64,000 nt of DNA, from contig NZ_SSSN01000013.1 in assembly GCF_004801905.1 (NCBI RefSeq), forward strand, positions 1 through 64,000. The letters run 5' to 3'. A program made the position numbers and the translations under genes. Under the pieces are notes generated by a model. It had not been told where the DNA came from. It worked only from the letters and a program-made list of their open reading frames with translations, and made no database searches. This DNA comes from Orlajensenia flava (lineage in GTDB: Bacteria > Actinomycetota > Actinomycetes > Actinomycetales > Microbacteriaceae). Below, one piece after another: positions 33,304 to 42,897 of the stretch (positions are counted from its first letter, which is position 1; each line of letters starts with the position of its first letter).

Positions 33304-33508
33304 CGGGCCGGTTGACAAGGTGTCGTGAGGATGGTCACAGATTCGACGATCCGCCGGCCCCAGACCGGCCCAGAGCTGCGACGAGGAGGTTATTCGGTGT
33401 TCGGTCGGGCTGTGTCGGGATACGTGACACGCTCAGCAGAACAACGCGAATCCCGATTTGATCAGGGCAAAAATAAGGGCCCTCGCTAAAAATGCCTAAC
33501 GAACGGCC
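33304..33508. other. right-end non-coding region of the element
   Basis: These 205 bp hold a tandem pair of CCGGCC(C)CAGA at 33354-33364 and 33365-33374 that mirrors the pair at 15958-15978. There is also a 7-bp inverted repeat TCGGGAT / ATCCCGA (33415-33421, 33450-33456). The stretch 33460-33495 is A/T-rich with small stems. Since the tRNA-Phe transcript now runs into this region, a substitute terminator may lie here. Confidence 0.45.
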
Positions 33509-33553
33509 GGTGGCTCCGACGGGCGTCGATCCCGTGACCTCACGATTTTCAGT
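33509..33553. other. right attachment site (attR) within tRNA-Phe
   Basis: This is the second copy of the 45-bp repeat found at 15806-15850. It supplies the 3' half of the intact tRNA-Phe gene, so insertion keeps the tRNA functional. On this side the bases after the acceptor are CCG rather than CCA. Confidence 0.92.
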
Positions 33554-33583
33554 CGTGCGCTCTACCAACTGAGCTACAGAGCC
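33511..33583 (-). tRNA. tRNA-Phe (GAA)
   Basis: On the minus strand the gene starts GGCTCTGTAGCTCAG and has a seven-pair acceptor stem, a D arm with GTTGGTAGAGC, the anticodon loop CTGAAAA with anticodon GAA, and a T arm with GGGATCGACGCCC. It is 73 nt without CCA. The 3' part is duplicated at 15806-15850, and the gene is the integration target of the neighbouring element. Its original terminator is displaced. Confidence 0.97.
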
Positions 33584-33646
33584 GAAGCACCTGTCGATGC
33601 CTCTTAAAGGGAAAGCCCCTTCTTTCGAAAGGGCTTGTCGCCTCAG

Positions 33647-33720
33647 CGACCCTGACGGGACTTGAACCCGCGACCTCCGCCGTGACAGGGCGGCACGCTA
33701 ACCAACTGCGCTACAGGGCC
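33647..33720 (-). tRNA. tRNA-Asp (GTC)
   Basis: The minus-strand sequence starts GGCCCTGTAGCGCAG, with anticodon loop CTGTCAC (anticodon GTC) and T arm CGGGTTCAAGTCCCG. It is 74 nt with discriminator G. The acceptor has one G-U pair. It is the middle gene of a three-tRNA cluster, 63 bp upstream of tRNA-Phe in the direction of transcription. The spacer contains an imperfect stem (AAGCCC / GGGCTT, about 33613-33636). Confidence 0.97.
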
Positions 33721-33753
33721 TCGATGTGAAACCATTCTATGTTCAGTTATCGG

Positions 33754-33826
33754 TGACCCCAACGGGATTCGAACCCGTGTTAACGCCGTGAAAGGGCGCC
33801 GTCCTAGGCCTCTAAACGATGGGGCC
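33754..33826 (-). tRNA. tRNA-Glu (TTC)
   Basis: The minus-strand sequence starts GGCCCCATCGTTTAGAGG, with anticodon loop CTTTCAC (anticodon TTC) and T arm ACGGGTTCGAATCCCGT. It is 73 nt with discriminator A. It is the first gene of the Glu-Asp-Phe cluster, so the promoter should lie to its right, in 33827-33900. Confidence 0.97.
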
Positions 33827-34074
33827 GGATGGACCACCTGGCGATGACCACCGACGCATAACTATACGAGACATCCCGGAGGATGCCAAAACGGGCCCGG
33901 AATCCGGGTGTGCCTACTGCCCCGCGGTCCGGCGGGATTCGGCGACTGGCGTCGGATGTGCCGAGCGACGCGGGGGGCTCACGTTACATTCGCCACGGCG
34001 GAATCCCGACGGAGGCTCGCATCCGTTCGTGGATGCCCTTCGCTGCTGTTGTTACTGTTAAAGGAGTGACCAGA
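33827..34074. promoter_or_regulatory. divergent region between the tRNA cluster and a peptidoglycan hydrolase gene
   Basis: These 248 bp must hold the leftward tRNA promoter and the rightward promoter of the M23 gene. AAGGAG at 34061-34066 is 8 bases before GTG 34075, which decides that start. I looked for a c-di-AMP (ydaO-type) riboswitch, common before actinobacterial wall hydrolase genes, and did not find its conserved blocks. The frame open from 33883 has no ribosome site. Confidence 0.45.
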
Positions 34075-35421
34075 GTGATCCACCCTCAGGGACGGGTCGG
34101 TATGGGGATGCAGATGGCACGCAGCACACGAGAGGCCGGCGCCGAACGCGCGCCACGGCGAGGCTGGCGGGCGCGTCTGGCCGCCATCGTCGTGGTCTCG
34201 GTCGTAGCGTTCGCCGGCGCGATCGCCTCGCCGGCTGCTGCGATCGACTACCCCAGCTGGGATGACCTCCAGAAGGCCAAGGGCAACACGGCGGCGGCTC
34301 AGGCGGCCGTCGACAACATCCGTTCCGTCATCGCCCAGATGCAGCAGCAGGTTGCCGACCTGCAGGCCGCCGCCGCAGCCCGAGCCGACGAGTTGCAGGT
34401 AGCCCAGGACAAGTTCGACGCTGCCACCATCCGCGCCACCCAGATCCAGGCGCAGGCCGATGCGAGCAAGGCCGCGGCTGACGCCGCCACCAAGCAGGCC
34501 GGTCAGCTGGCGGCTCAGTTGTATCGCACTGGCGGCAACGATCTCAGTGCGAACCTCGTGTTCGAGAAGAGCGGCGGCAAGGGTGCAGATGCCCTGTTGT
34601 CGAAGCTCGGCAGCATGAGCAAGCTGGGGCAGCGCTCGAGCGACATCTACAAGTCCGCCCAGATCGCGGCCAATGCCGCCGCCGCGCTCGGCGCTCAGGC
34701 CAAGGTCGCCCAGGACGAGCGCGAGAAGCTGCGGGTGGCGGCCGAGGCTGCGCTCGAGGCGGCCGTCGCTGCCCAGAAGGCCGCGGAGGAGGCTCTCGCG
34801 GCGTCGCAGGCGAAGAGCATCGAGCTCGATCAGCAGCTGAAGTTCATGCAGGACGCGCAGGCGAAGGTGGCGGCCGATTACCAGGCCGGAGTTGTCGAAC
34901 GCCAGCGATTGGCTGCCATTGCTGCAGCAGCTGCTGCCGCAGCGGCGGCCGCATCCGGCGGTGGCCCGGGGGCCGGGCTCGGCGGCGGGTACATCAGCGA
35001 TCAGGGCTGGGCCGTCCCCGCAAGCGGACGGATGACGGACGGATACGGATCGAGGACGTCGATCTGCACGCCCGGCGGATGCAGTGGCTCGTTCCACTAC
35101 GGTGCCGACCTCGCCCCCGGTTGCAGCGCACCGATCTACGCGGCGCACTCCGGAACCGTCGTGTTCGCCGGGTCGAGCGGCACCTACGGCAACTTCGTCA
35201 AGATCGACCACGGCAGCGGGATCGCCACCGGGTATGCGCACATCCGCAGTGGAGGCATCTTCGTGAGCGTCGGTCAGCAGGTCGACGTCGGCCAGAACAT
35301 CGCGAGCGTCGGTTCCACCGGTGCGTCCACGGGCTGCCACCTGCACTTCGAGGTCTTCCAAGGCGGCAACCGCATCAATCCGGTTCCGTTCATGGCCAGC
35401 ATGGGGGCGCCCCTTGGCTGA
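34075..35421 (+). CDS. secreted M23-family peptidoglycan endopeptidase with N-terminal coiled coil
   Basis: The protein of about 448 residues begins with a basic region and a signal helix (WRARLAAIVVVSVVAFAGAIASPAAA). A long alanine-rich coiled coil follows, starting IDYPSWDDLQKAKGN, then a Gly/Ala linker and a C-terminal LytM-like domain. The zinc ligands are visible in FHYGADLAPG (H-x3-D) and CHLHFEV (H-x-H). It should cut cross-bridges in the cell wall outside the membrane. Coiled coils of this type control hydrolase access, as in RipA-like and EnvC-like proteins. Its neighbour downstream repeats the coiled-coil design with a different enzyme and overlaps by about 8 bp. Confidence 0.9.
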   Translation: MIHPQGRVGMGMQMARSTREAGAERAPRRGWRARLAAIVVVSVVAFAGAIASPAAAIDYPSWDDLQKAKGNTAAAQAAVDNIRSVIAQMQQQVADLQAAAAARADELQVAQDKFDAATIRATQIQAQADASKAAADAATKQAGQLAAQLYRTGGNDLSANLVFEKSGGKGADALLSKLGSMSKLGQRSSDIYKSAQIAANAAAALGAQAKVAQDEREKLRVAAEAALEAAVAAQKAAEEALAASQAKSIELDQQLKFMQDAQAKVAADYQAGVVERQRLAAIAAAAAAAAAAASGGGPGAGLGGGYISDQGWAVPASGRMTDGYGSRTSICTPGGCSGSFHYGADLAPGCSAPIYAAHSGTVVFAGSSGTYGNFVKIDHGSGIATGYAHIRSGGIFVSVGQQVDVGQNIASVGSTGASTGCHLHFEVFQGGNRINPVPFMASMGAPLG

Positions 35422-36733
35422 GCCGACGGGCAGGAGGATCCTGCTGAAGACTCCCGCACGCGAACGGTCGGGCATCGTGCTCTCCGCGATGGCGGTCGGC
35501 GCTGTGACGGCATCGATCGGCATCGTGGCACCGGCCATCGCGGAGCCCGGCTACCCGTCGTGGGACGACATCCAGAACGCCAAGAAGAACGAGGCCAGCA
35601 AGCAGGCCGAGATCCAGACGGTGACCGATCTCATCGCCAGCCTGCAGGCGGCGTCCGATGAGGCGTCGCGACTGTCGATGATCGCGGCGGAGAAGTACCG
35701 TCAGGCGGTGCAGGCGCTCGACGCGGCCACGGATCGTGAGACCGACATCCGCAAACAGGCGGATGCCGCGGCCGAGCGAGCGAAGACATCCAAGATGCGA
35801 GCAGGCCTGCTGGCCGCGCACCTCGCCCGGAACGGCGGCAAGGAGTTCTCGGTCGATCTGTTCCTCCACGGGGACAAGGCCGACGATCTGCTCCACCAGC
35901 TCGGGGCCGCCTCGAAGCTCACCGAGCAGTCGCAGGAGATCTATCGCGAGGCCTTGGCCGACCGCAACACGGCGGCCTCGCTGGCGGACCAGGCCGATCA
36001 GGCGGCGAAAGAGCGCCAGCGTCTCGCGTCGGAGGCGAAGTCCGCGTCGGACGCCGCGCAGTCAGCCGCACAGGCCGCTGAAGCGGCGTTGGCAACGCAG
36101 CAGGCCAATTCCGAACAGTTGTACGCGCAGCTGGGGTCGCTGAAGGACACCACGGCCGAGTTGGAGAAGGAACGTGCGGACGGGATCGCCGCCGAGCAGG
36201 CTGCGAAGGCTGCCGCCGCTGCCGCCGCTGCGAAAGCTGCCGCCGAAGCCGCCGCTGCTGCAGCCGCTGCGGCCAACAACAACCACGGCAGCGGGCAGAC
36301 GGGCGGCGGTGGACAGACGGGCGGCGGTGGCGCATCCCTTCCGGCTCCGAATGGGAACGCGGTGGAGACCGCGATCTCGTTCGCCTCAGCCCAGCTTGGG
36401 AAGCCCTACTCGTCGCCGGGTGACAGCGTGAACACATGGGACTGCTCGGGCTTGACGAAGTCGTCCTATGCCTACGCAGGCATCTACATCGGGACGCACT
36501 CGGCGACGAATCAGTACAACACCATGCGCAACCAGGGCCGGCTCGTGCCGTACTCGGACCGGCAGCGCGGCGACCTGATCTTCTGGACCGACGGACCGGG
36601 CGACTATTACCACGTGGCGATCTATCTGGGCGGCAATCGCATCCTTGAGGCAGCCGACTACGGCAAGCCGGTGCGCGAGTACTACATCTGGGGTGCGGGC
36701 GACGTCGCCGGGTACGTCGGTCGGCCGAGTTGA
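35414..36733 (+). CDS. secreted NlpC/P60-family peptidoglycan hydrolase with N-terminal coiled coil
   Basis: The protein is about 439 residues. A signal helix (VLSAMAVGAVTASIGIVAPAIA) precedes GYPSWDDIQNAKKNEASKQ, clearly related to the start of the upstream protein's coiled coil. A long helical region rich in Ala and Glu follows, then a Gly-rich linker and an NlpC/P60 domain with the catalytic Cys in NTWDCSGLTKSSYAY, His in DYYHVAIYLGG and a polar third residue after it. It cleaves stem-peptide bonds in the wall. TTG 35414 overlapping the upstream stop is my start; AGGAGG at 35432-35437 suggests a CTG or later start is also possible, which would shorten only the cytoplasmic end. Confidence 0.88.
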   Translation: MAEPTGRRILLKTPARERSGIVLSAMAVGAVTASIGIVAPAIAEPGYPSWDDIQNAKKNEASKQAEIQTVTDLIASLQAASDEASRLSMIAAEKYRQAVQALDAATDRETDIRKQADAAAERAKTSKMRAGLLAAHLARNGGKEFSVDLFLHGDKADDLLHQLGAASKLTEQSQEIYREALADRNTAASLADQADQAAKERQRLASEAKSASDAAQSAAQAAEAALATQQANSEQLYAQLGSLKDTTAELEKERADGIAAEQAAKAAAAAAAAKAAAEAAAAAAAAANNNHGSGQTGGGGQTGGGGASLPAPNGNAVETAISFASAQLGKPYSSPGDSVNTWDCSGLTKSSYAYAGIYIGTHSATNQYNTMRNQGRLVPYSDRQRGDLIFWTDGPGDYYHVAIYLGGNRILEAADYGKPVREYYIWGAGDVAGYVGRPS

Positions 36734-36783
36734 GCCGTCCCAGATTTCGAGCCCGCTGAACTGAGGCCGGTCGTCGGGCTCAA

Positions 36784-36832
36784 GGGTCTCGATACGGCTG
36801 CTCGTTGCGCTCGCGGCCTACTCGACCAGCGG
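36784..36832. repeat. short intergenic repeat of the type common in Microbacteriaceae
   Basis: The stretch from GGGTCTCGATACGG to CTACTCGACCAGC lies between convergent genes. Sequences with GTCTCGATACG followed by TACTCGACCAG recur between genes in many Microbacteriaceae genomes, to my knowledge. The two ends are roughly complementary and can form a weak stem. Only one copy is present in this window, so repetition is from prior knowledge. Confidence 0.5.
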
Positions 36833-36839
36833 CGGGGAG

Positions 36840-37325
36840 TCAGTGGCCGGGGTAGGCGTCGAACGCCTTCTGGATGATCGCCTCGGCGGCCTCGGCGTTC
36901 TCCCACGACTGCACCTTGACCCACTTGCCGGGCTCGAGGTCCTTGTAGTGCTCGAAGAAGTGCTTGATCTCGTCGCGGACGTTCTGGGGCACATCGGAGA
37001 GGTCCTGGATGTGCGCCCAGCGCGGGTCGGTCGCCGGCACGCAGACGACCTTGGCGTCGCCGCCGGCCTCATCCGCCATGTCGAGGTAGCCCACTGGGCG
37101 CACCTTGACGCCGACGCCGGGGAAGACGGGGTACTCGAGCAGGACAAGGGCATCCAGAGGGTCGCCGTCGTCGGCGAGGGTGTTCTCGAAGAAGCCGTAG
37201 TCGACGGGGTAGACGAAGTTGGTGAACAGCACGCGGTCGAGGTACACCCGGCCGGTCTCGTGGTCGACCTCGTACTTGTTGCGGCTCCCCTTGGGGATCT
37301 CGATGACGACGTCGTAAGCGCCCAT
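36840..37325 (-). CDS. ppa: inorganic pyrophosphatase
   Basis: The 161-residue soluble enzyme hydrolyses pyrophosphate to phosphate. The family I signature is complete: [16 protein letters not shown] near the N-terminus, [24 protein letters not shown] (Asp residues binding metal), then [12 protein letters not shown] and a C-terminal [15 protein letters not shown] 37325 has GAGGAG 7-8 bases upstream; the in-frame ATG at 37340 lies before that site and is unlikely. It is divergently transcribed from tilS. Confidence 0.97.
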   Translation of the reverse strand: MGAYDVVIEIPKGSRNKYEVDHETGRVYLDRVLFTNFVYPVDYGFFENTLADDGDPLDALVLLEYPVFPGVGVKVRPVGYLDMADEAGGDAKVVCVPATDPRWAHIQDLSDVPQNVRDEIKHFFEHYKDLEPGKWVKVQSWENAEAAEAIIQKAFDAYPGH

Positions 37326-37371
37326 GGGTGTGCTCCTCATGATGAAGGGTTCGGGGTCGGAAAGTCCGGAA

Positions 37372-37377
37372 TAAGGT
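37372..37377 (+). promoter_or_regulatory. -10 box of tilS, leaderless
   Basis: TAAGGT stands exactly six bases before ATG 37384, and no ribosome site is present, so transcription probably begins at the start codon itself. The same layout recurs at several genes further right (61754, 62330, 63049). Confidence 0.5.
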
Positions 37378-37383
37378 TACTGG

Positions 37384-38385
37384 ATGCCCGATGCGCGCAG
37401 ACCCCGCCTGACTCCGCCGATCGCCGATGTACGGCGAGCAATCCGGGAGACACTCGCTTCGCTGGCCGCAGAGGATGCCGGTTCGCTCGTGCTCGTCGCG
37501 CTCAGCGGAGGCGCCGATTCGCTCGCGCTCGCGGCCGCGGCCGGGTTCGAAGCGCCGCGGGTCGGGCTGCGAGCCGGAGCCCTCATCGTCGACCACGGAT
37601 TGCAACCCGGGTCGGATGCGATTGCCGAGCGCGCGGCCGAGCAGGCGCGATCGCTCGGCCTCGATCCGGTGGTCGTCACGCGCGTGTCCGTGGTGACGGA
37701 TGGCGAGGGGCCGGAGGCGGCGGCCCGCTCGGCGCGCTACGGCGCCCTGGATGAGGCAGCCACCGAGCTCGGCGCAACCGCGGTGCTGCTCGGTCACACC
37801 TTGGACGATCAGGCCGAGACGGTGCTGCTCGGCCTGGCGCGCGGTTCGGGATCCGGGAGCCTGCACGGCATGGCTGCGGTGAGTGGGCGATACCGTCGGC
37901 CGCTGCTGCAGATCCGTCGGGCGCAGACGAGGGCGTTCTGCGTCGACTCGGGACTCGAGGCGTGGGCCGACCCCCAGAATTCCGACCCCTCTTATGCGCG
38001 GGTGCGGGTGCGGGAGCGCGTGCTCCCCGTTCTCGAGCAGGAGCTCGGGCCGGGCATCGCGGAAGCGCTCGCGCGGACCGCCGCGCAGCTGCGCGAAGAC
38101 GACGACGCGCTCGACCGGATGGTAGACGAGTTCATCGAGGAGATCTGCGAGCCGGCGGAGGCGGGGATCGCCGTCTCGGTGGCGGCGCTCGGGGCGAATC
38201 CGCCGGCGCTGCGTCAGCGGGCGATCCGTCATGTGGTCTCGAGCGAATTCGGCGTGACTCTCACACGCGCTCAGACCATCGCCGTCGCACGGCTGGTGAC
38301 CGAGTGGCACGGGCAGGGACCCCTCGATCTGCCAGGCGTTAGAGTGAGCAGAGCGCACGGGACCATCGTGTTCACCGCCGTCTGA
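37384..38385 (+). CDS. tilS: tRNA(Ile)-lysidine synthase
   Basis: The enzyme attaches lysine to C34 of the CAU-anticodon tRNA-Ile so that it reads AUA. The 333-residue protein has the PP-loop LVALSGGADSLALA (about 37-50), GLQPGSDAIAERAAEQ and the ATP-binding HTLDDQAETVLLGLARGSG near 138-156. This is the N-terminal type; the longer C-terminal domains of E. coli TilS are missing, as usual in actinobacteria. It is followed 31 bp later by hpt, the standard actinobacterial order, and then ftsH. Confidence 0.95.
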   Translation: MPDARRPRLTPPIADVRRAIRETLASLAAEDAGSLVLVALSGGADSLALAAAAGFEAPRVGLRAGALIVDHGLQPGSDAIAERAAEQARSLGLDPVVVTRVSVVTDGEGPEAAARSARYGALDEAATELGATAVLLGHTLDDQAETVLLGLARGSGSGSLHGMAAVSGRYRRPLLQIRRAQTRAFCVDSGLEAWADPQNSDPSYARVRVRERVLPVLEQELGPGIAEALARTAAQLREDDDALDRMVDEFIEEICEPAEAGIAVSVAALGANPPALRQRAIRHVVSSEFGVTLTRAQTIAVARLVTEWHGQGPLDLPGVRVSRAHGTIVFTAV

Positions 38386-38416
38386 CCGCACCCCCGAACG
38401 AGGAACGGACACCGCC

Positions 38417-38968
38417 ATGGACAACCACGACATCGACGGCGACCTCACCGAGATGCTGCTCACCGAAGACGAGATCCACGCGAAACTGGCCGAGCTGGCT
38501 CGGCGCATCGAGGTCGACTACGACGGCCGTAAGCCGCTGCTGGTCGGCGTGCTCAAGGGCGCCGTTATGGTCATGGCGGATCTCGCCCGCGAGTTGAAGA
38601 TCCACGCCGACATGGACTGGATGGCCGTCTCCTCCTACGGGGCCGGTACGAAATCGAGCGGCGTCGTGCGGATCCTCAAAGACCTCGACAGCGACCTGAC
38701 GGGTCGCGACGTGCTCATCGTCGAGGACATCATCGACTCGGGTCTGACCCTCAGCTGGCTGCGCGAGAACCTCGAGTCGCGGGGGGCGGCATCCGTCGAG
38801 ATCTGCGCGCTGCTGCGCAAGCCGGAAGCAGCCAAGGTGGACGTCGACGTGAAGTACGTGGGGTTCGAGATCCCGAACCAGTTCGTCGTGGGCTACGGGC
38901 TCGACTTCTCGGAGAAGTACCGCAACCTGCGCGGCGTGGGCATCCTCGCACCGCACGTGTACAGCTGA
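38417..38968 (+). CDS. hpt: hypoxanthine phosphoribosyltransferase
   Basis: The 183-residue enzyme salvages hypoxanthine and guanine with PRPP. The PRPP-binding motif DVLIVEDIIDSGLTLSWL is at about 95-112, with the flexible-loop SSYGAGTKSSG near 73-83 and the C-terminal VGYGLDFSEKYRNL typical of bacterial Hpt. ATG 38417 is preceded by GAGGAACGG. The tilS-hpt-ftsH order is conserved in many Gram-positive bacteria. Confidence 0.96.
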   Translation: MDNHDIDGDLTEMLLTEDEIHAKLAELARRIEVDYDGRKPLLVGVLKGAVMVMADLARELKIHADMDWMAVSSYGAGTKSSGVVRILKDLDSDLTGRDVLIVEDIIDSGLTLSWLRENLESRGAASVEICALLRKPEAAKVDVDVKYVGFEIPNQFVVGYGLDFSEKYRNLRGVGILAPHVYS

Positions 38969-39081
38969 CGCTTACCGCCGCCCGCGGGCTGCTCGAGCAG
39001 CGCGACGCGGCGTGACGCTCATGCCGCCGTCAGCGAACACGCAGCACGCACGCAGTTGACGGGCGATACCCTCATAGCACC

Positions 39082-41103
<2,022 letters not shown>

Positions 41104-41116
41104 CCCGGAGGCACCC

Positions 41117-41713
41117 ATGACCGGTGTCGACCGGGCACGAATCGAAGCGGCCGTCACGGAGCTCCTCCTCGCCATCGGCGAGGATCCGGGTCGTCCCGGG
41201 CTCGTCAAGACCCCGCGACGCGTGGCCGAGTCGTACGACGAGTTCTTCGGCGGGCTCCACCGTGACCCGGTTGAGCACCTGAAGGATGCCGTTCCGCTGG
41301 GTTCCAGCGACGACGGCCTCCCGCAGACCGGCGACGCCGTGATGGTGCGCGGCATCGAGTTCCGCTCGATCTGCGAGCACCACCTGCTGCCCTTCGTCGG
41401 TGTCGTCCACGTCGCATACCAACCCGGAGAGCGAGTGGTCGGCCTCGGCAAGCTGTCGGACGTCGTGGAGACCCTGTCTGCCCGACCTCAGCTGCAGGAG
41501 CGGCTGACCGAGGAGATCGCCGACGCGCTGCAGGAGGGGCTGGAGGCGCGAGGGGTGCTCGTGGTGATGGATGCCGTCCACCGGTGCGTCGTGGCTCGTG
41601 GCTCGCGTCAGACCGGCAGCTCGACGGTCACCGTGGCGAGCCGAGGGCGCCTGACCGACCCGGTGCAACGCGCGGAGCTCATGACCCTGATCGGGTCCTC
41701 GACTCGTGGCTGA
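41117..41713 (+). CDS. folE: GTP cyclohydrolase I
   Basis: This is the first enzyme of folate synthesis, making dihydroneopterin triphosphate from GTP. The 198-residue protein has the N-terminal LLLAIGEDPGRPGLVKTPRRVAE, the zinc and substrate motif SICEHHLLPF with GVVHVAYQP, and the final HRCVVARGSRQ with the third zinc-binding Cys. ATG 41117 has GGAGG seven bases upstream; a frame open further left lies inside ftsH. It overlaps folP by 8 bp, so the folate genes are one operon. Confidence 0.97.
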   Translation: MTGVDRARIEAAVTELLLAIGEDPGRPGLVKTPRRVAESYDEFFGGLHRDPVEHLKDAVPLGSSDDGLPQTGDAVMVRGIEFRSICEHHLLPFVGVVHVAYQPGERVVGLGKLSDVVETLSARPQLQERLTEEIADALQEGLEARGVLVVMDAVHRCVVARGSRQTGSSTVTVASRGRLTDPVQRAELMTLIGSSTRG

Positions 41714-42533
41714 ATCGGTCGCACTGGACCGCACCCTGGTCATGGGGGTGGTCAACGTGACTCCCGACTCGTTCAGTGATGGCGGACGGTGGCTCAACGC
41801 CGATGCGGCGATCGCTCATGGCCTCGAGCTCGCGGGGCAGGGTGCCGACCTCATCGATGTCGGCGGCGAGTCGACCAGGCCCGGGGCCGCGCGCGTCGAT
41901 CCCGCAGCCGAGCAGCGCCGCGTCCTGCCCGTCATCGCGGCTCTTGCCGAGACGGGCGTGACGGTGAGCGTCGACACGATGAACGCGACGACGGCGGAGG
42001 CGGCCGTCGCCTCCGGCGCCCGCATCGTCAATGACGTCTCGGGCGGTCTCGCCGATCCCGAGATGGCCGCAGCGGTGGCCGACCTCGACATCGACTTCGT
42101 GGCCATGCACTGGCGGGGCCATTCGGAGCGCATGAACTCCCTCGCCGTCTACGCCGACGTGGTCGCCGAGGTCCGTGCCGAGCTGTCGGATCGGCTGAAC
42201 GCGCTGACCGGCGCTGGCATCTCTGAGTCGCGCATCGTCCTCGATCCCGGGCTCGGCTTCGCGAAGGAGGCGCAGCACAACTGGGCGCTGCTCGCCGGGC
42301 TCGACGAGCTCGCGTCGCTCGGTCGCCCGCTGCTCGTCGGCGCATCCCGCAAGCGATTTCTCGGTGAGCTCCTGCCATCCGGTGCGCCTGTCGTCGAACG
42401 CGACCTGCCCACCGCGGTGATCAGCGCATTGGCTGCGCGTGCCGGCGTCTGGGCCGTGCGCGTGCACGACGTCATCGGTACGCGCCTCGCCCTGGATGTC
42501 GTGCAGGCATGGCAAGGTGGAGAGCGTGCATAG
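41706..42533 (+). CDS. folP: dihydropteroate synthase
   Basis: The enzyme joins hydroxymethyl-dihydropterin diphosphate and p-aminobenzoate; it is the sulfonamide target. The 275-residue TIM barrel has MGVVNVTPDSFSDGGRW near the start, DLIDVGGESTRPGA, VSVDTMNA, RIVNDVSGG, FVAMHWRG, LDPGLGFAKEAQHN and LVGASRKRFLG, all eight expected motifs. It starts at GTG 41706 inside the folE stop region and overlaps folB by 8 bp. Confidence 0.97.
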   Translation: MAESVALDRTLVMGVVNVTPDSFSDGGRWLNADAAIAHGLELAGQGADLIDVGGESTRPGAARVDPAAEQRRVLPVIAALAETGVTVSVDTMNATTAEAAVASGARIVNDVSGGLADPEMAAAVADLDIDFVAMHWRGHSERMNSLAVYADVVAEVRAELSDRLNALTGAGISESRIVLDPGLGFAKEAQHNWALLAGLDELASLGRPLLVGASRKRFLGELLPSGAPVVERDLPTAVISALAARAGVWAVRVHDVIGTRLALDVVQAWQGGERA

Positions 42534-42897
42534 CGACGCCGACAGCATCAGCATCACGGGGCTGCGGGTGCAGGCGAACCACGGGGTGTTCGAGCACGAG
42601 CGCCGCGATGGCCAGGAGTTCGTCATCGACGTGACCGTCTGGCTCGACAGTGCGCGCGCGGCGAGGGCCGACGACCTGAACAGCACGGTCCACTACGGCG
42701 AGCTCGCGGTCGCGGTGGCCGATGCCGTGCGGCGCGACCCGGTCGACCTGATCGAGACCGTCGCCGATCGTATCGCCGGTGTCGCGCTCGGGTTCTCGGC
42801 GGTCCTGAGCACCCGCGTGACTGTCCACAAGCCGAACGCCCCCATTCCCGAGCGCTTCGACGACGTGAGCGTGACCATCACGAGGAGCCGCGCATGA
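42526..42897 (+). CDS. folB: dihydroneopterin aldolase
   Basis: This protein of about 123 residues releases glycolaldehyde from dihydroneopterin. The family start SISITGLRVQANHGVFEHERRDGQEFVID is present, with the catalytic Lys in VTVHKPNAPIP near the C-terminus. GTG 42526 is chosen because GGTGGAG lies just upstream; GTG 42517 is a near alternative. It overlaps folK by 4 bp (ATGA). Confidence 0.95.
   Translation: MHSDADSISITGLRVQANHGVFEHERRDGQEFVIDVTVWLDSARAARADDLNSTVHYGELAVAVADAVRRDPVDLIETVADRIAGVALGFSAVLSTRVTVHKPNAPIPERFDDVSVTITRSRA

Larger units (their letters stand above)
15806..33553. mobile_element. integrative element inserted in tRNA-Phe, AICE-like, carrying defence-type cargo
   Basis: About 17.7 kb lies between the 45-bp direct repeats. 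It contains a tyrosine integrase, an Xis-like protein, a RepSA-type initiator, an FtsK/Tra-like translocase and a small conserved accessory protein, all rightward and mostly overlapping. This is the core of actinobacterial integrative and conjugative elements of the pSAM2 type. The cargo lies on both sides: Abi-like protein plus methyltransferase/GHKL/PD-(D/E)XK/Z1 system on the left, GIY-YIG-like protein and a two-gene unit on the right. The base composition is less GC-rich than the flanking housekeeping genes. Integrity of the backbone suggests it may still excise. Confidence 0.88.

Noticed and set aside
33827-34074. Possible c-di-AMP (ydaO-type) riboswitch before the M23 hydrolase gene
   Set aside because: The context is typical, but the conserved sequence blocks of that class are not present in the region.
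39056-39072. TTGACG as the -35 box of ftsH
   Set aside because: It is only five bases before the TACCCT box, far too close for a sigma-70-type promoter.
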